Shown here piece after piece: positions 9,227 through 18,352 of a stretch of DNA of 64,000 bases. The stretch comes from Aestuariivita sp. (GTDB lineage: Bacteria; Pseudomonadota; Alphaproteobacteria; Rhodobacterales; Rhodobacteraceae). The stretch lies in the NCBI RefSeq assembly GCF_021404545.1, contig NZ_JAAWWD010000005.1, positions 34,036 to 98,035 of the forward strand, in the 5' to 3' direction. The stretch's first letter is position 1. The number at the start of each line of letters is the position of its first letter. The position numbers were made by a program, and so were the translations under genes. A model generated the notes under the pieces. That model saw nothing but the letters and a program-made list of their open reading frames with translations, searched no databases and was not told the origin of the DNA.

Positions 9227-9628
9227 ATGACCCAGCTTTGGAAAACCCAGGCCTTCAGCATTGCCCATGCCGATGATGGCAAGTTCGTGGGCGAGGGGCT
9301 GCGCGCCTTCTTTGAATACCGCGATCTGGGGATCAAGGACGCGACCAAGGGCCAGTTCGGGGCGCATGTGATTCGGGCTGTACCGGGGATGGAGAGCCCC
9401 GGCGCGTGGCATTCTCACGATCTCGACTTCCAGATGGTCTATGTCACCAAGGGCTGGGTTGTCTTTGAATACGAGGGGCAGGGCGAACATCTCATGCGCG
9501 CAGGCTCTTGCGTGCTGCAACCGCCCGGCATCAAACATCGCGAGGTTCGGCATTCCGACGACATGGAGCTGATCGAGATCGTGTCTCCGGCCGCATTTGA
9601 CACAAATGATGCACCTGTCCCATCATGA
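9227..9628 (+). CDS. cupin-domain protein
   Basis: This 133-residue protein is a single-domain cupin. The first metal-binding motif is in GAWHSHDLDFQMVYVTKGWV (about residues 61-80: two His, a downstream acidic/Gln position and Gly). The second cluster is QPPGIKHREV with its histidine near residue 105, followed by the last strand ELIEIVSPA. Cupins of this size can be sensors, isomerases or dioxygenases; nothing here fixes the substrate. It begins 10 bases after the palindromic repeat that ends pccB and overlaps the next gene by 4 bases, so it belongs to the pccB-side transcript if the repeat does not terminate fully. Confidence 0.88.
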   Translation: MTQLWKTQAFSIAHADDGKFVGEGLRAFFEYRDLGIKDATKGQFGAHVIRAVPGMESPGAWHSHDLDFQMVYVTKGWVVFEYEGQGEHLMRAGSCVLQPPGIKHREVRHSDDMELIEIVSPAAFDTNDAPVPS

Positions 9629-10089
9629 CAGCCCGCATATCAGACACGTGGGCCATCGGCCTGCGATTGGCAGCCCCGGCAGGAGGAGCCCGCTTGCGGG
9701 GCCGGGGCTGCATTTTCGCGGCGCTGCTGGGTGCCACGCAAGCCGGGGCCGAGACCTCGTTTCCAACCCCGTCGGGGCAGGAGGTGACGCTGGCCGAAGT
9801 GCTGCTGGACGAAAATCCCGGCGCGCTCTGGGTGCGGTTCCGCTTTGTTGCGCCCGACATTGCGCGCGAGGGAGGGGCGACGGATGTGGACAGCGCCATG
9901 GGCGACTTGCAGCATCTGTGCGACGAGATCGCCGTGCCTTACCTATCGCAGCACGATATCTCACCCTCTCGCATCGTGATTTCATTCTCCGACAGGTTTG
10001 TCCCCTTTGGGCAACCCGCCGCCGATGCAACCCAGTATTTCGAGCTCTTCAGCCCGGAAAACGGGGCCTGCATCTGGGAGGAATTCTGA
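9625..10089 (+). CDS. exported DUF6497-type hypothetical protein
   Basis: This 154-residue protein has an N-terminal export-like stretch (RLRGRGCIFAALLGATQAGA, about residues 24-43) preceded by an unusually long leader. The mature domain includes EVTLAEVLLDENPGALWVRF, DLQHLCDEIAVPYL and FSDRFVPFGQPAADATQYFE, ending in ENGACIWEEF. From memory this resembles the Rhodobacteraceae family catalogued as DUF6497; the role is unknown. It overlaps the cupin stop (ATGA). A later start near the hydrophobic stretch is possible. The 214 bases after it hold only a hairpin and the leader of a small lipoprotein gene. Confidence 0.72.
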   Translation: MTARISDTWAIGLRLAAPAGGARLRGRGCIFAALLGATQAGAETSFPTPSGQEVTLAEVLLDENPGALWVRFRFVAPDIAREGGATDVDSAMGDLQHLCDEIAVPYLSQHDISPSRIVISFSDRFVPFGQPAADATQYFELFSPENGACIWEEF

Positions 10090-10152
10090 TGCAACCACAA
10101 CATCTTGCGGATCAAAGCTTAAGCAAAGGGCGATTTGAGGCTTTGGCGTCAC

Positions 10153-10179
10153 ATCCACAGGCCTTGGCGCCCTGTGGAT
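10153..10179. terminator. hairpin downstream of the DUF6497-type gene
   Basis: ATCCACAGG (10153-10161) pairs with CCTGTGGAT (10171-10179) over a nine-base loop, followed by ATCTTTTAAG. It may be a weak intrinsic terminator. The arms also resemble, imperfectly, the inverted DnaA-box pair at 32802-32853. Confidence 0.35.
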
Positions 10180-10303
10180 ATCTTTTAAGTGGGCCATGGA
10201 CTATGATCCATCCAAGGTTTACCCAGGTGAACCTTACCTCGAGGTGGGGACAGGCAGGGTCCGAGGACCCCTCTGGTTCCATAAAAAACGACAGGAGACA
10301 TAG

Positions 10304-10444
10304 ATGTCCAAGAGCATCAAGCTTCTTGCATTGGCAGGCCTTTTGGCCGGTCTTGCAGCCTGTGCACAGCCGCAGGAAGAATTTGTCGTGGTCGAGCAAG
10401 AACCGATTTCGGTCGAGCCCGTCTACACCGGCAAGTACAAGTAA
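10304..10444 (+). CDS. small lipoprotein (46 residues)
   Basis: A short gene encoding 46 residues with a lipoprotein signal: SIKLLALAGLLAGLAAC, lipobox LAAC with the lipidated Cys at residue 20. A short acidic mature part follows (QPQEEFVVVEQEPISVEPV) and a basic end (YTGKYK). A ribosome-binding site (AGGAG, 10292-10296) is well placed before the ATG. It is probably an outer- or inner-membrane-tethered peptide of unknown function. Such short lipoproteins are easily missed; the signal sequence and spacing make it credible. Confidence 0.65.
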   Translation: MSKSIKLLALAGLLAGLAACAQPQEEFVVVEQEPISVEPVYTGKYK

Positions 10445-10516
10445 CCATGTCGCGGGAGGGGCCGTTCGGTCCCTTCCGCACACCGCCGCGCGCCCCCGGG
10501 TGGCAGGGGGGCGGAT

Positions 10517-10864
10517 ATGCTAAAGCATCGCGGATTTCCCGGACGTCTGGCCGGTACCGATTTTCAGTTCACCATCCGCAGGGCCAATCCAAAAGGCGCG
10601 ACGCCGCTGACACAGCGCGAGCGGTTCGCTGACCGTAGACCCGCCGACCGGCGCGCCGATGCGGCCTTTCTTGCAGCTCTGTGGGCTCAGTTCGGGGACG
10701 CGCCGTTCGAGCGCGGCAATCTGGATGCGGGCCGACTGAGCTGGCTGTTCGGACGTGAGGTGATCGCTGCTGAAGATCCCTTTGATCCTGCCAGCTACGA
10801 GGCGCTGCTGAAGATTGACGCCGCTGTTGCGCGGGTGTCCTACCCCGAGGCCGTGGGCTCATGA
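10517..10864 (+). CDS. hypothetical protein
   Basis: This 115-residue soluble, Arg/Ala-rich protein belongs to no family I recognise. It has no signal peptide, membrane segment or obvious motif; the middle (ADAAFLAALWAQFGDAPFERG, taken in part) looks helical. Codon use is ordinary for this genome, which supports coding. It lies between two small lipoprotein genes in the pccB-pccA interval and is followed by a strong terminator 170 bases on. Confidence 0.6.
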   Translation: MLKHRGFPGRLAGTDFQFTIRRANPKGATPLTQRERFADRRPADRRADAAFLAALWAQFGDAPFERGNLDAGRLSWLFGREVIAAEDPFDPASYEALLKIDAAVARVSYPEAVGS

Positions 10865-11231
10865 TCGGCGGTTTTCTGCATCGTGCCGCCCCGATTGGGC
10901 ACAATTCGGCCCATTCTCGCCTCACCGAAATTGGGGAGTTGGCATTGGGTGAGTTTTTGCGCAACACTCTACCTGTAGGCGAAACCGCCATCCCGGGGAC
11001 GTCTGCAGTACACCTATTCCGTACCCCTTCCCTAGACGGGCAGAACAGCGATCATATCCCTGCTCTGCCCGTCATTTTCTTGTGCCGGATCGGCTCGCGC
11101 GGCCGCAGACTTGCAGCGCTTGGGCACAGATCTGCCCATTTCCACGCGCCGTTACGAAAGGGTTTGCGCCCGCTGACCAGTATGGCATCCGTGGTTTCGT
11201 CAAGTGGTAAACCAAGACAAGGATGGGTGGC
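10865..11231. other. gene-free interval between the 115-aa hypothetical and a lipoprotein gene
   Basis: About 367 bases without a convincing gene. Weakly repeated GGGCACA-ATTCGGCCCA and GGGCACAGATCTGCCCA palindromes occur near 10899 and 11122. The intrinsic terminator at 11035-11081 closes the upstream unit, so the sequence after it should hold the promoter for the next lipoprotein gene. Open frames here lack family resemblance and a ribosome-binding site. Confidence 0.5.
11035..11081 (+). terminator. intrinsic terminator
   Basis: GACGGGCAGA (11035-11044) pairs with TCTGCCCGTC (11064-11073), with further pairing possible in the loop, followed by ATTTTCTT (11074-11081). It is a well-formed rho-independent terminator for plus-strand transcription from the pccB side, implying a separate promoter for pccA. 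Confidence 0.65.
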
Positions 11232-11435
11232 ATGCAAAACTCAAGAATTTGGCTGGCATTGGCCGTGGTCGGCGGGCTCGCAGCCTGCGGCGACACAGCG
11301 GGCGAACAGGCTCTCATCGGCGGTGCCGTGGGGGCAGGAACCGCAGCGGTGCTCGATGGCAACCTCGCGGCTGGTGCAGCCGTCGGTGCGGCGGGTAACC
11401 TGCTCTTCTGCCAGCAAAACCCCAGCAGATGCTGA
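11232..11435 (+). CDS. small glycine-zipper lipoprotein
   Basis: This 67-residue protein begins with a lipoprotein signal (IWLALAVVGGLAAC, lipobox LAAC, Cys near residue 19). A glycine-zipper-like stretch follows (LIGGAVGAGTAAVL and LAAGAAVGAAGNLL), and the protein ends with two further cysteines (FCQQNPSRC). Glycine zippers of this kind are found in small envelope lipoproteins. The ATG at 11232 is preferred over 11223 because AAGGA (11218-11222) is nine bases before it, whereas the earlier ATG abuts the site. pccA follows 126 bases downstream. Confidence 0.65.
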   Translation: MQNSRIWLALAVVGGLAACGDTAGEQALIGGAVGAGTAAVLDGNLAAGAAVGAAGNLLFCQQNPSRC

Positions 11436-11561
11436 TCTGACCGGGCCGCGCGCCCGGTCTGACGTTTTCTCATGTTCACAGGCCGCGCTCCGGGACACTC
11501 CGGTGCGCGGTTTTTGCTGTGTTCCCCTTTCCAAGACAAAGCCCAAGACAAAGGACGTTCC

Positions 11562-13607
11562 ATGTTCAAAAAGATCCTGATCGCAAATCGGGGCGAAATT
11601 GCCTGCCGTGTCATCAAAACAGCCCGCAAGATGGGTATCCCGACGGTTGCGATCTATTCGGATGCCGACAAGGCGGCGCTGCATGTGCAGATGGCCGATG
11701 AGGCGGTTCATATCGGCCCGCCGCCGGCCAACCAATCCTACATCGTGATCGACAACGTGATGCAGGCGATCCGCGACAGCGGCGCCGAAGCGGTGCATCC
11801 CGGTTATGGCTTTCTCAGCGAGAACGCCAAATTCGCCGAAGCGCTGGAAGCCGAAGGTGTGGCGTTCGTCGGCCCGCCCAAAGGGGCGATCGAGGCGATG
11901 GGCGACAAGATCACCTCCAAGAAGATCGCGCAGGAGGCCAACGTCTCGACCGTGCCGGGCTATATGGGGCTGATCGCGGATGCCGAGGAGGCGGTCAAGA
12001 TCTCCAACGAGATTGGTTATCCGGTGATGATCAAGGCCTCCGCCGGGGGGGGTGGCAAGGGCATGCGCATCGCCTGGGATGACGACGAGGCGCGCGAAGG
12101 CTTCCAGTCCTCCAAGAACGAGGCGGCCAGCAGCTTTGGCGACGACCGGATCTTTATCGAGAAATTCGTCACCCAGCCCCGGCATATCGAGATCCAGGTG
12201 CTGTGCGACGGGCATGGCAACGGCATCTATCTGGGCGAGCGGGAATGTTCGATCCAGCGCCGCAACCAGAAGGTCGTCGAAGAGGCGCCGAGCCCGTTTC
12301 TGGACGAGGCAACCCGTCGCGCGATGGGCGAGCAATCCGTGGCCCTGGCCAAGGCCGTGGGCTATGCCAGCGCGGGCACGGTCGAATTCATCGTCGATGG
12401 CGACAAGAACTTCTACTTCCTGGAGATGAATACGCGGCTCCAGGTGGAGCATCCCGTCACCGAGCTGATCACCGGGGTCGATCTGGTCGAACAGATGATC
12501 CGCGTGGCGGCAGGCGAGCCGCTGTCGATTACCCAGGACGATGTCACCCTGACCGGCTGGGCGATTGAAAACCGGCTTTATGCCGAGGATCCTTACCGCG
12601 GCTTCCTGCCCTCCATCGGGCGGCTGACCCGCTATCGCCCGCCGATGGAGATTGCGGCAGGTCCATTGCTGGATCAGGGCAAATGGCATGGCGATGCGCC
12701 CTCGGGTGCGGCGGCGGTGCGCAACGATACCGGCGTCTATGAGGGCGGCGAGATCAGCATGTATTACGACCCGATGATCGCCAAGCTGTGCACCTGGGCA
12801 CCGACCCGCGATCAGGCGATCGAGGCGATGCGCGTGGCGCTGGACAGTTTCGAGGTCGAAGGCATCGGGCATAACCTGCCCTTCCTGAGCGCTGTGATGG
12901 ATCATCCGATCTTTATTGCCGGGGACATGACCACCGCCTTTATCGCCGAGCAATATCCCGACGGGTTCGAGGGGGTCACGCTTGCCGATGACGATCTGCA
13001 AAGGGTCGCGGCCTCTTGTGCCGCGATGCACCGCGTCGCGGAGATCCGGCGCACCCGCGTGTCGGGCCGTATGGACAATCACGAGCGCAAGGTCGGCTCG
13101 GACTGGGTTGTCACGGCGCAGGGCAGCCGGTTCGATGTGCATATCGCGGCCGACCCGCAGGGCTCGACCGTGACGTTCGCGGATGGCGGCGTGTTCCGGG
13201 TGACCAGCGATTGGACACCGGGTCAGACATTGGCGCGTGTGGATGTGGATGGGCATCCGTTGGTGCTCAAGACCGGCAAGATCTCCGGCGGGTTCCATAT
13301 CCGTACCCGGGGGGCTGAGTTGAACGTACATGTCCGCACTCCGCGTCAGGCCGAACTGGCCGGGCTGATGCCGGAGAAACTGCCGCCCGATACCTCGAAG
13401 ATGCTGCTCTGCCCGATGCCCGGCCTGATTGTGAAGGTCGATGTCGAGGTTGGTGATGAGGTGCAGGACGGTCAGTCCCTGTGCACGATTGAGGCGATGA
13501 AGATGGAGAACATTCTGCGCGCCGAGCGCAAGGGCGTGGTGTCGAAGATCAACGCAGGGCCCGGCGACAGCCTCGCGGTGGACGACGTGATCATGGAGTT
13601 CGAATAA
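11562..13607 (+). CDS. pccA: propionyl-CoA carboxylase, biotin carboxylase/biotin carrier (alpha) subunit
   Basis: This 681-residue subunit carboxylates its own biotin with ATP and bicarbonate, for transfer by PccB. In order it has the biotin carboxylase N-domain (KILIANRGEIACRVIKTARK), the ATP-grasp domain (KASAGGGGKGMRIA near 165; FLEMNTRLQVEHPVTE near 290), a linker that contacts PccB, and a C-terminal biotinyl domain with EAMKMEN, the biotinylated lysine being about residue 647. The ATG at 11562 matches family N-termini. It is 2.4 kb from pccB, with small genes and a terminator between, so it probably has its own promoter. Confidence 0.97.
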   Translation: MFKKILIANRGEIACRVIKTARKMGIPTVAIYSDADKAALHVQMADEAVHIGPPPANQSYIVIDNVMQAIRDSGAEAVHPGYGFLSENAKFAEALEAEGVAFVGPPKGAIEAMGDKITSKKIAQEANVSTVPGYMGLIADAEEAVKISNEIGYPVMIKASAGGGGKGMRIAWDDDEAREGFQSSKNEAASSFGDDRIFIEKFVTQPRHIEIQVLCDGHGNGIYLGERECSIQRRNQKVVEEAPSPFLDEATRRAMGEQSVALAKAVGYASAGTVEFIVDGDKNFYFLEMNTRLQVEHPVTELITGVDLVEQMIRVAAGEPLSITQDDVTLTGWAIENRLYAEDPYRGFLPSIGRLTRYRPPMEIAAGPLLDQGKWHGDAPSGAAAVRNDTGVYEGGEISMYYDPMIAKLCTWAPTRDQAIEAMRVALDSFEVEGIGHNLPFLSAVMDHPIFIAGDMTTAFIAEQYPDGFEGVTLADDDLQRVAASCAAMHRVAEIRRTRVSGRMDNHERKVGSDWVVTAQGSRFDVHIAADPQGSTVTFADGGVFRVTSDWTPGQTLARVDVDGHPLVLKTGKISGGFHIRTRGAELNVHVRTPRQAELAGLMPEKLPPDTSKMLLCPMPGLIVKVDVEVGDEVQDGQSLCTIEAMKMENILRAERKGVVSKINAGPGDSLAVDDVIMEFE

Positions 13608-13614
13608 CCTCTCT

Positions 13615-14196
13615 ATGCTGCCCCAGGACTGGATAGGCCCGGCAATTGTTGCCGCGACCATTGCGGCGCTGGTCACGGTTCTGGGGTGGTTTGTCGCCAG
13701 CAAGCGCGAGGTCGGTCGTGACCGGCGCAGGCGGCGAGAACGGGAACGGGATGTGCAGACGGCATTGCGGGCTGAGATTCAGCACTATGTCGATGCGCTC
13801 TCGGACCCTGAATACGACCCCATGGTCGTTTGGAAGGATGTTGTGGCCCTGATGGAAGCCGATGCAGAATATGTCCCGATGATTCCGAGTGAGCGCAACG
13901 ATGCCGTTTTTCAGGCGCTCATCGGGGATATCAGCATTCTACCTGAACCGGTCATCGGTCCGGTTGTGCGGTACTACAACCAGGTCTTTGCGATTGACGC
14001 ACTGATCACCGACCTGCGCAATGACGGGTTTCGGGCGTTGTCACAATCCCAGCGGATCGGGCTTTATACCGATTACATTTCTCTCAAGCTGGAAGCGCGA
14101 CGTATGGGAAATGAGGCCACGGATGGTCTGAGCCGCAGCCTTGCGAACCTGAACGGCGTCAGTAGCCCGGGCGCGGCCCGGTCTGACCGGTCCTAG
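13615..14196 (+). CDS. hypothetical membrane-anchored protein
   Basis: This 193-residue protein has one N-terminal transmembrane helix (WIGPAIVAATIAALVTVLGW, about 6-25). A strongly basic juxtamembrane segment (KREVGRDRRRRRERERDVQ) then leads into a helical cytoplasmic domain. Similar sequences are sometimes annotated as unknown phage- or plasmid-associated membrane proteins, but I cannot place it firmly. It starts 8 bases after pccA and is probably co-transcribed. Its codon use is slightly less GC-biased than pccA. Confidence 0.7.
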   Translation: MLPQDWIGPAIVAATIAALVTVLGWFVASKREVGRDRRRRRERERDVQTALRAEIQHYVDALSDPEYDPMVVWKDVVALMEADAEYVPMIPSERNDAVFQALIGDISILPEPVIGPVVRYYNQVFAIDALITDLRNDGFRALSQSQRIGLYTDYISLKLEARRMGNEATDGLSRSLANLNGVSSPGAARSDRS

Positions 14197-14291
14197 GGGG
14201 AGGTGATTTCGGTGTCACGGACATGGACAGATCCTTTCCATTCAACTCTTAATATAGGGTTGAACAAAGGTGCGCGCAATGGTGTGCGGAT

Positions 14292-14738
14292 CTACCCGTC
14301 TCCGCGCCGTTCGCGGATCTCGCGTTGGCGCATGGGCATCTTGTCGATGGACCGGCCCAGTTCGCGTACGTTCCAGGGAAACGGTTTGCGCAGATACACC
14401 GTACCATCCTTGCCCACCAGAACCAGCATGAAGCCGCGCGGCCTGAGCTTTGTGCGCAGCGGCGAGGCCGCGTCCGGGTCGGTGTCGGTCAGGATGACCA
14501 CATCGCGCTCGCCCAGTTCGTCGAGCCGGTCGTTCAAAAGCTCCATCTGTTCGGCAAAGCGCGGGTCGGCCGGGCTGTCGGCAAAAACGATAACCGGCCG
14601 CTTTATCCATAAAAATTCGCTCAAATCCGATTCGCCAGCGGGCAGGATGATATCGGATGGCGGTGTCTGGTCCGCATCTTCGGCCATCGCCGAAACCGGG
14701 AATAATACAGCCAAAACAACGGCTAGTGTGTGCTTCAT
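14292..14738 (-). CDS. exported DUF4174-type protein
   Basis: This 148-residue protein begins with a signal peptide (MKHTLAVVLAVLFPVSAMAE). The mature domain resembles DUF4174: LSEFLWIKRPVIVFADSP, then RFAEQMELLNDRLDELGERDVV in part, TDTDPDAASPLRTKLRPRGF and MLVLVGKDGTVYLRKPFPW. These give a thioredoxin-like fold without a CXXC pair. It ends with a basic tail. It is alone on the minus strand between pccA-side genes and the sulfotransferase-like gene. The role is unknown; the fold suggests a periplasmic stress or redox-linked function. Confidence 0.8.
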   Translation of the reverse strand: MKHTLAVVLAVLFPVSAMAEDADQTPPSDIILPAGESDLSEFLWIKRPVIVFADSPADPRFAEQMELLNDRLDELGERDVVILTDTDPDAASPLRTKLRPRGFMLVLVGKDGTVYLRKPFPWNVRELGRSIDKMPMRQREIRERRGDG

Positions 14739-14915
14739 GAGGCCTCCTGTCGTTCCTGATATAGACCCTGACGACGACAATGCGAACACCTTGATTGGCA
14801 GCTCACGCAATATTTTGATGGTTAATCGCTTTGTCAGGAGTGTCTGCCCATGATCGCCCCGTTTCCCGCGATGCAGCCGTTTGGGGCGGCGCTTTGGCAA
14901 AAGGCACTCAGAGCA

Positions 14916-15875
14916 ATGGACGTCATCCTGCATATCGGCGCACATCGTTGCGCAAACACAAGCTTTCAGGCCTATCTGCGGGCCAACACCGAGCCACTGG
15001 CGACAGCCGGGATCGGGTTCTGGGGGCCGATCCGCACACGGTCCGGCCTTTTTCGCGGGATCCAGCCCGGGCCGGTGATCGCGCCGGGCCGCAACGCCAG
15101 GACACGGGCACTGGGGCGGGTGCAGCTGGGCTGTGGCGAACATGCGCGTGACGGGGTGGAAACGCTGGTTGTGTGCGATCAGTACATGCTCGGCAGCATG
15201 CGGGCCAACCTGCGGCTGGCGGATCTTTACTGCGGCGCGGGCGAACGCATGGCGCGGTTCGCCGAGGCATTTCAGGGGTATCTCGGCGGTGTCGTTCTGA
15301 CGATCCGCAGCCCGGAGCATTACTGGGCATCTCTGCTGGCCTGTTACGCCTCCAATGGGCGTGGCACGCCGCCGCCGGGGCTCTTGCAGCGTGTTGCGGA
15401 GAGCTCGCGCAGCTGGCGCGATGTGATCACCGATATCGCCTGCGCCGTCCCCGGCATCAAGGTCGGCGTGATGCCCTTTGAGACCTTCGCGGGCCGCCCC
15501 GAGGCACAGTTGCAGGGCATCACCGGCCAGCCCGCCCCGCGCACCGCATCGCGCGAGTGGCACAACAAGGCCCCCAACCTGGCCGCGCTGCGCGCCATGA
15601 TGGATCCGGCCGAGGGGGTACTGCCCGAAGGCGACGGGCGGTGGATGCCGTTCTGCCAAGGCCAGTGCGCGACCTTTCGCGAACGATATGCCGATGATCT
15701 GATGTGGCTTGCCGCCGGGGCCGACGGCCTGGCGCGGCTGATTGGTGATCCGGCACCCGAAAAAGCAGGGCAAAACCTGCCAATACCTGACATGACAAGA
15801 GGAAGAGATGATGAAAGGCGACACATCAAAGTGGCGCGCGCTGGCCGAAAAGGAACTGCGCGGCAAGCCGGTTGA
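14916..15875 (+). CDS. sulfotransferase-like P-loop protein
   Basis: About 319 residues starting [21 protein letters not shown]. This opening matches the 5'-phosphosulfate-binding loop of sulfotransferase-like proteins (strand, then [11 protein letters not shown], helix) rather than a Walker [20 protein letters not shown] (about 145-165) looks like the second, 3'-phosphate-binding motif with its Arg and Ser. An upstream in-frame ATG at 14850 exists, but the family begins at the beta strand. The 3' end overlaps the start of the mutase gene by 68 bases in another frame, so its last about 20 residues are constrained by mcm. The substrate is unknown. Confidence 0.65.
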   Translation: MDVILHIGAHRCANTSFQAYLRANTEPLATAGIGFWGPIRTRSGLFRGIQPGPVIAPGRNARTRALGRVQLGCGEHARDGVETLVVCDQYMLGSMRANLRLADLYCGAGERMARFAEAFQGYLGGVVLTIRSPEHYWASLLACYASNGRGTPPPGLLQRVAESSRSWRDVITDIACAVPGIKVGVMPFETFAGRPEAQLQGITGQPAPRTASREWHNKAPNLAALRAMMDPAEGVLPEGDGRWMPFCQGQCATFRERYADDLMWLAAGADGLARLIGDPAPEKAGQNLPIPDMTRGRDDERRHIKVARAGRKGTARQAG

Positions 15876-17940
15876 AGATCTGACATGGACCACCCTCGAA
15901 GGGATCGCGGTCAAGCCGCTCTACACCGAGGCTGATACCGAGGGGCTGGACCATCTGGGCGGCATCCCCGGTGAAGGCCCCTATACGCGCGGGGTCAAGG
16001 CCACGATGTATGCGGGTCGTCCCTGGACGATACGGCAGTATGCCGGGTTCTCGACGGCCGAGGAGTCAAACGCCTTCTACCGCCGGGGGCTGGCGGCGGG
16101 CCAGCAGGGCGTGTCGGTCGCGTTCGATCTGGCCACGCATCGCGGCTATGACAGCGATCATCCCCGCGTTGTGGGCGATGTGGGCAAGGCCGGTGTGGCC
16201 ATCGACAGTGTCGAGGATATGAAGATCCTCTTCGACGGCATTCCCTTGGACAAGGTGTCTGTGTCGATGACCATGAACGGGGCCGTGATCCCGGTTCTGG
16301 CCAGTTTCATCGTGACCGGCCAGGAGCAGGGGCATGACAAGTCGCTGCTGGCCGGGACCATTCAGAACGACATTCTCAAAGAGTTCATGGTCCGCAATAC
16401 CTATATCTATCCGCCCGAACACTCGATGCGGATCGTGGCGGATATCATTGAATACACCTCCGACCACATGCCCAAGTTCAACTCGATCTCGATCTCGGGC
16501 TATCACATGCAGGAGGCTGGCGCGAACCTGGTGCAGGAGCTGGCCTATACGCTGGCCGATGGGCGGGAATATGTGCGCGCGGCGATTGAGCGTGGCATGG
16601 ATGTGGACAAATTCGCAGGCCGTCTGTCGTTTTTCTTTGCCATCGGCATGAACTTCTTCATGGAAGCGGCCAAACTGCGCGCCGCGCGGCTGCTCTGGCA
16701 TCGCATCATGTCCGAGTTCGAGCCGAAAAACCCCAAATCCTCGATGCTGCGGACCCATTGCCAGACCTCGGGCGTGTCCTTGCAGGAGCAAGACCCCTAC
16801 AACAATGTGATCCGCACCGCGTATGAGGCGATGGCGGCGGTGCTGGGCGGCACCCAGTCGCTGCATACCAATGCGCTGGACGAGGCGATTGCGCTGCCCA
16901 CGGATTTCAGCGCGCGCATCGCCCGCAACACTCAGCTGATTTTGCAGGAAGAAACCGGCATCACCAATGTGGTCGATCCGCTGGCAGGCTCCTACTATGT
17001 CGAGACGCTGACCGCGCAACTGGCCGACGAGGCCTGGAAGCTGATCGAGGAGGTTGAGGAGATGGGTGGCATGACCAAGGCCGTCGCCTCCGGCCTGCCC
17101 AAGCTCCGGATCGAGGAATCGGCCGCTACCCGACAGGCGATGATCGACCGCGGCGATGAGGTGATTGTCGGCGTCAACAAGTATCGCAAGGACAAAGAAG
17201 ATCCGATCGACATTCTGGAGATCGACAACCAGCAGGTTCGCGACGGCCAGATCGCCCGTCTTGAGCGGATCCGGGCAGAGCGGGACGACGCCGCCTGCGA
17301 GGCCGCGTTGGCCGAATTGGCGCGCCGCGCGGGCGAGGGTGGCAATCTTTTGGACGCAGCGGTCGAGGCGGCGCGGGCACGCGCCTCGGTGGGAGAGATC
17401 AGTATGGCAATGGAAAAGGTATTCGGACGGCACCGCGCCGAGGTCAAAACACTCGCTGGTGTCTATGGCGCGGCCTATGAGGGCGACGAGGGCTTTGCCG
17501 CAATTCAGAAGGATGTCGAAGCCTTCGCCAAGGCAGAAGGGCGGCGTCCGCGCATGCTGGTCGTCAAGATGGGCCAGGACGGCCATGACCGGGGCGCCAA
17601 GGTGATTGCCACGGCCTTTGCCGATATCGGCTTTGACGTGGATGTAGGCCCCCTGTTCCAAACCCCTGAAGAGGCCGCCCAGGATGCGGTCGACAATGAC
17701 GTGCATGTGGTGGGCATCTCTTCTCAGGCGGCCGGCCACAAGACATTGGCGCCGCAGCTTGTCACCGCGCTGAAAGAGGCAGGGGCGGAAGATATCATCG
17801 TGATTTGCGGCGGGGTTATCCCGCAACAGGATTACGAGTTCCTCTATAACAACGGCGTCAAGGCGATCTTTGGCCCGGGCACGAATATTCCCGAAGCCGC
17901 ACGCGATATTCTGCGGCTGATCGGTGGCCCGCGCCCGTGA
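15808..17940 (+). CDS. mcm: methylmalonyl-CoA mutase, large subunit type
   Basis: This 710-residue adenosylcobalamin enzyme converts (R)-methylmalonyl-CoA to succinyl-CoA, the last step of propionate assimilation. The N-terminal TIM barrel carries [40 protein letters not shown] and the acyl-CoA region around [14 protein letters not shown]. The C-terminal cobalamin domain has [15 protein letters not shown] (about 590-605) with the cobalt-ligating His in DGHDRGAK. Length suits the single-chain or large-subunit form. ATG 15808 is followed by a second ATG. A SnoaL-like gene overlaps its stop. The epimerase and the chaperone gene meaB are not nearby. Confidence 0.97.
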   Translation: MMKGDTSKWRALAEKELRGKPVEDLTWTTLEGIAVKPLYTEADTEGLDHLGGIPGEGPYTRGVKATMYAGRPWTIRQYAGFSTAEESNAFYRRGLAAGQQGVSVAFDLATHRGYDSDHPRVVGDVGKAGVAIDSVEDMKILFDGIPLDKVSVSMTMNGAVIPVLASFIVTGQEQGHDKSLLAGTIQNDILKEFMVRNTYIYPPEHSMRIVADIIEYTSDHMPKFNSISISGYHMQEAGANLVQELAYTLADGREYVRAAIERGMDVDKFAGRLSFFFAIGMNFFMEAAKLRAARLLWHRIMSEFEPKNPKSSMLRTHCQTSGVSLQEQDPYNNVIRTAYEAMAAVLGGTQSLHTNALDEAIALPTDFSARIARNTQLILQEETGITNVVDPLAGSYYVETLTAQLADEAWKLIEEVEEMGGMTKAVASGLPKLRIEESAATRQAMIDRGDEVIVGVNKYRKDKEDPIDILEIDNQQVRDGQIARLERIRAERDDAACEAALAELARRAGEGGNLLDAAVEAARARASVGEISMAMEKVFGRHRAEVKTLAGVYGAAYEGDEGFAAIQKDVEAFAKAEGRRPRMLVVKMGQDGHDRGAKVIATAFADIGFDVDVGPLFQTPEEAAQDAVDNDVHVVGISSQAAGHKTLAPQLVTALKEAGAEDIIVICGGVIPQQDYEFLYNNGVKAIFGPGTNIPEAARDILRLIGGPRP

Positions 17941-18323
17941 CCGTTCTGGGACCTCTTGCGCGCCAGGTGGCCGAGATGGAGGCCGCCCTGGGCCAGCAGG
18001 AGTGGGGCAGGGCGGCAGAGTTCCTGTCGCCCGATATCCGCTATGTGGTGGGCGGCCAGGAGCCGCGCTATGGGATCGCGGGGATCCGCGACTATATGGC
18101 GGCCCAGTCGGCGGTGGTGGAGTGGGTCGGGCATGATCTGCTCGCCTCGGTCGAGACCGCCGATATGGTTGTGATCGAGGTCATCTCGCGCTTTTGCCGG
18201 GTCTCGGATCGGAGGCCGCTTGCGTTGCCATGCACTGATATCTACCGGTTCGGCGATGGTGTGATCCGGGATTGGCGCGTCTATGCGGATCTTGCGGCGA
18301 TTGGCCTTGGCCGACCGGAGTGA
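17937..18323 (+). CDS. SnoaL/NTF2-like protein
   Basis: This 128-residue protein has the cone-shaped NTF2/SnoaL fold pattern. An N-terminal helix ([20 protein letters not shown]) is followed by [21 protein letters not shown], the central helix [10 protein letters not shown], and paired beta strands ending in [20 protein letters not shown]. It begins with GTG overlapping the mutase stop (GTGA), so it is the last coupled cistron of that unit. Such proteins can be isomerases, hydrolases or binding proteins; the substrate is unknown. The position suggests, weakly, an accessory role in acyl or polyketide-like metabolism. Confidence 0.85.
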   Translation: MTVLGPLARQVAEMEAALGQQEWGRAAEFLSPDIRYVVGGQEPRYGIAGIRDYMAAQSAVVEWVGHDLLASVETADMVVIEVISRFCRVSDRRPLALPCTDIYRFGDGVIRDWRVYADLAAIGLGRPE

Positions 18324-18352
18324 ATGAGGGGAGCTTGAGTTTGAGCATCACA

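Noticed and set aside
10861..11580. 239-codon plus-strand frame across the pcc interval
   Set aside because: Crosses a strong terminator and the lipoprotein gene in another frame, and has no family resemblance.
11241..13703. 820-codon open frame on the minus strand
   Set aside because: Antisense to pccA; composition is the His/Asp/Arg-rich pattern of a shadow frame and shows no family motif.
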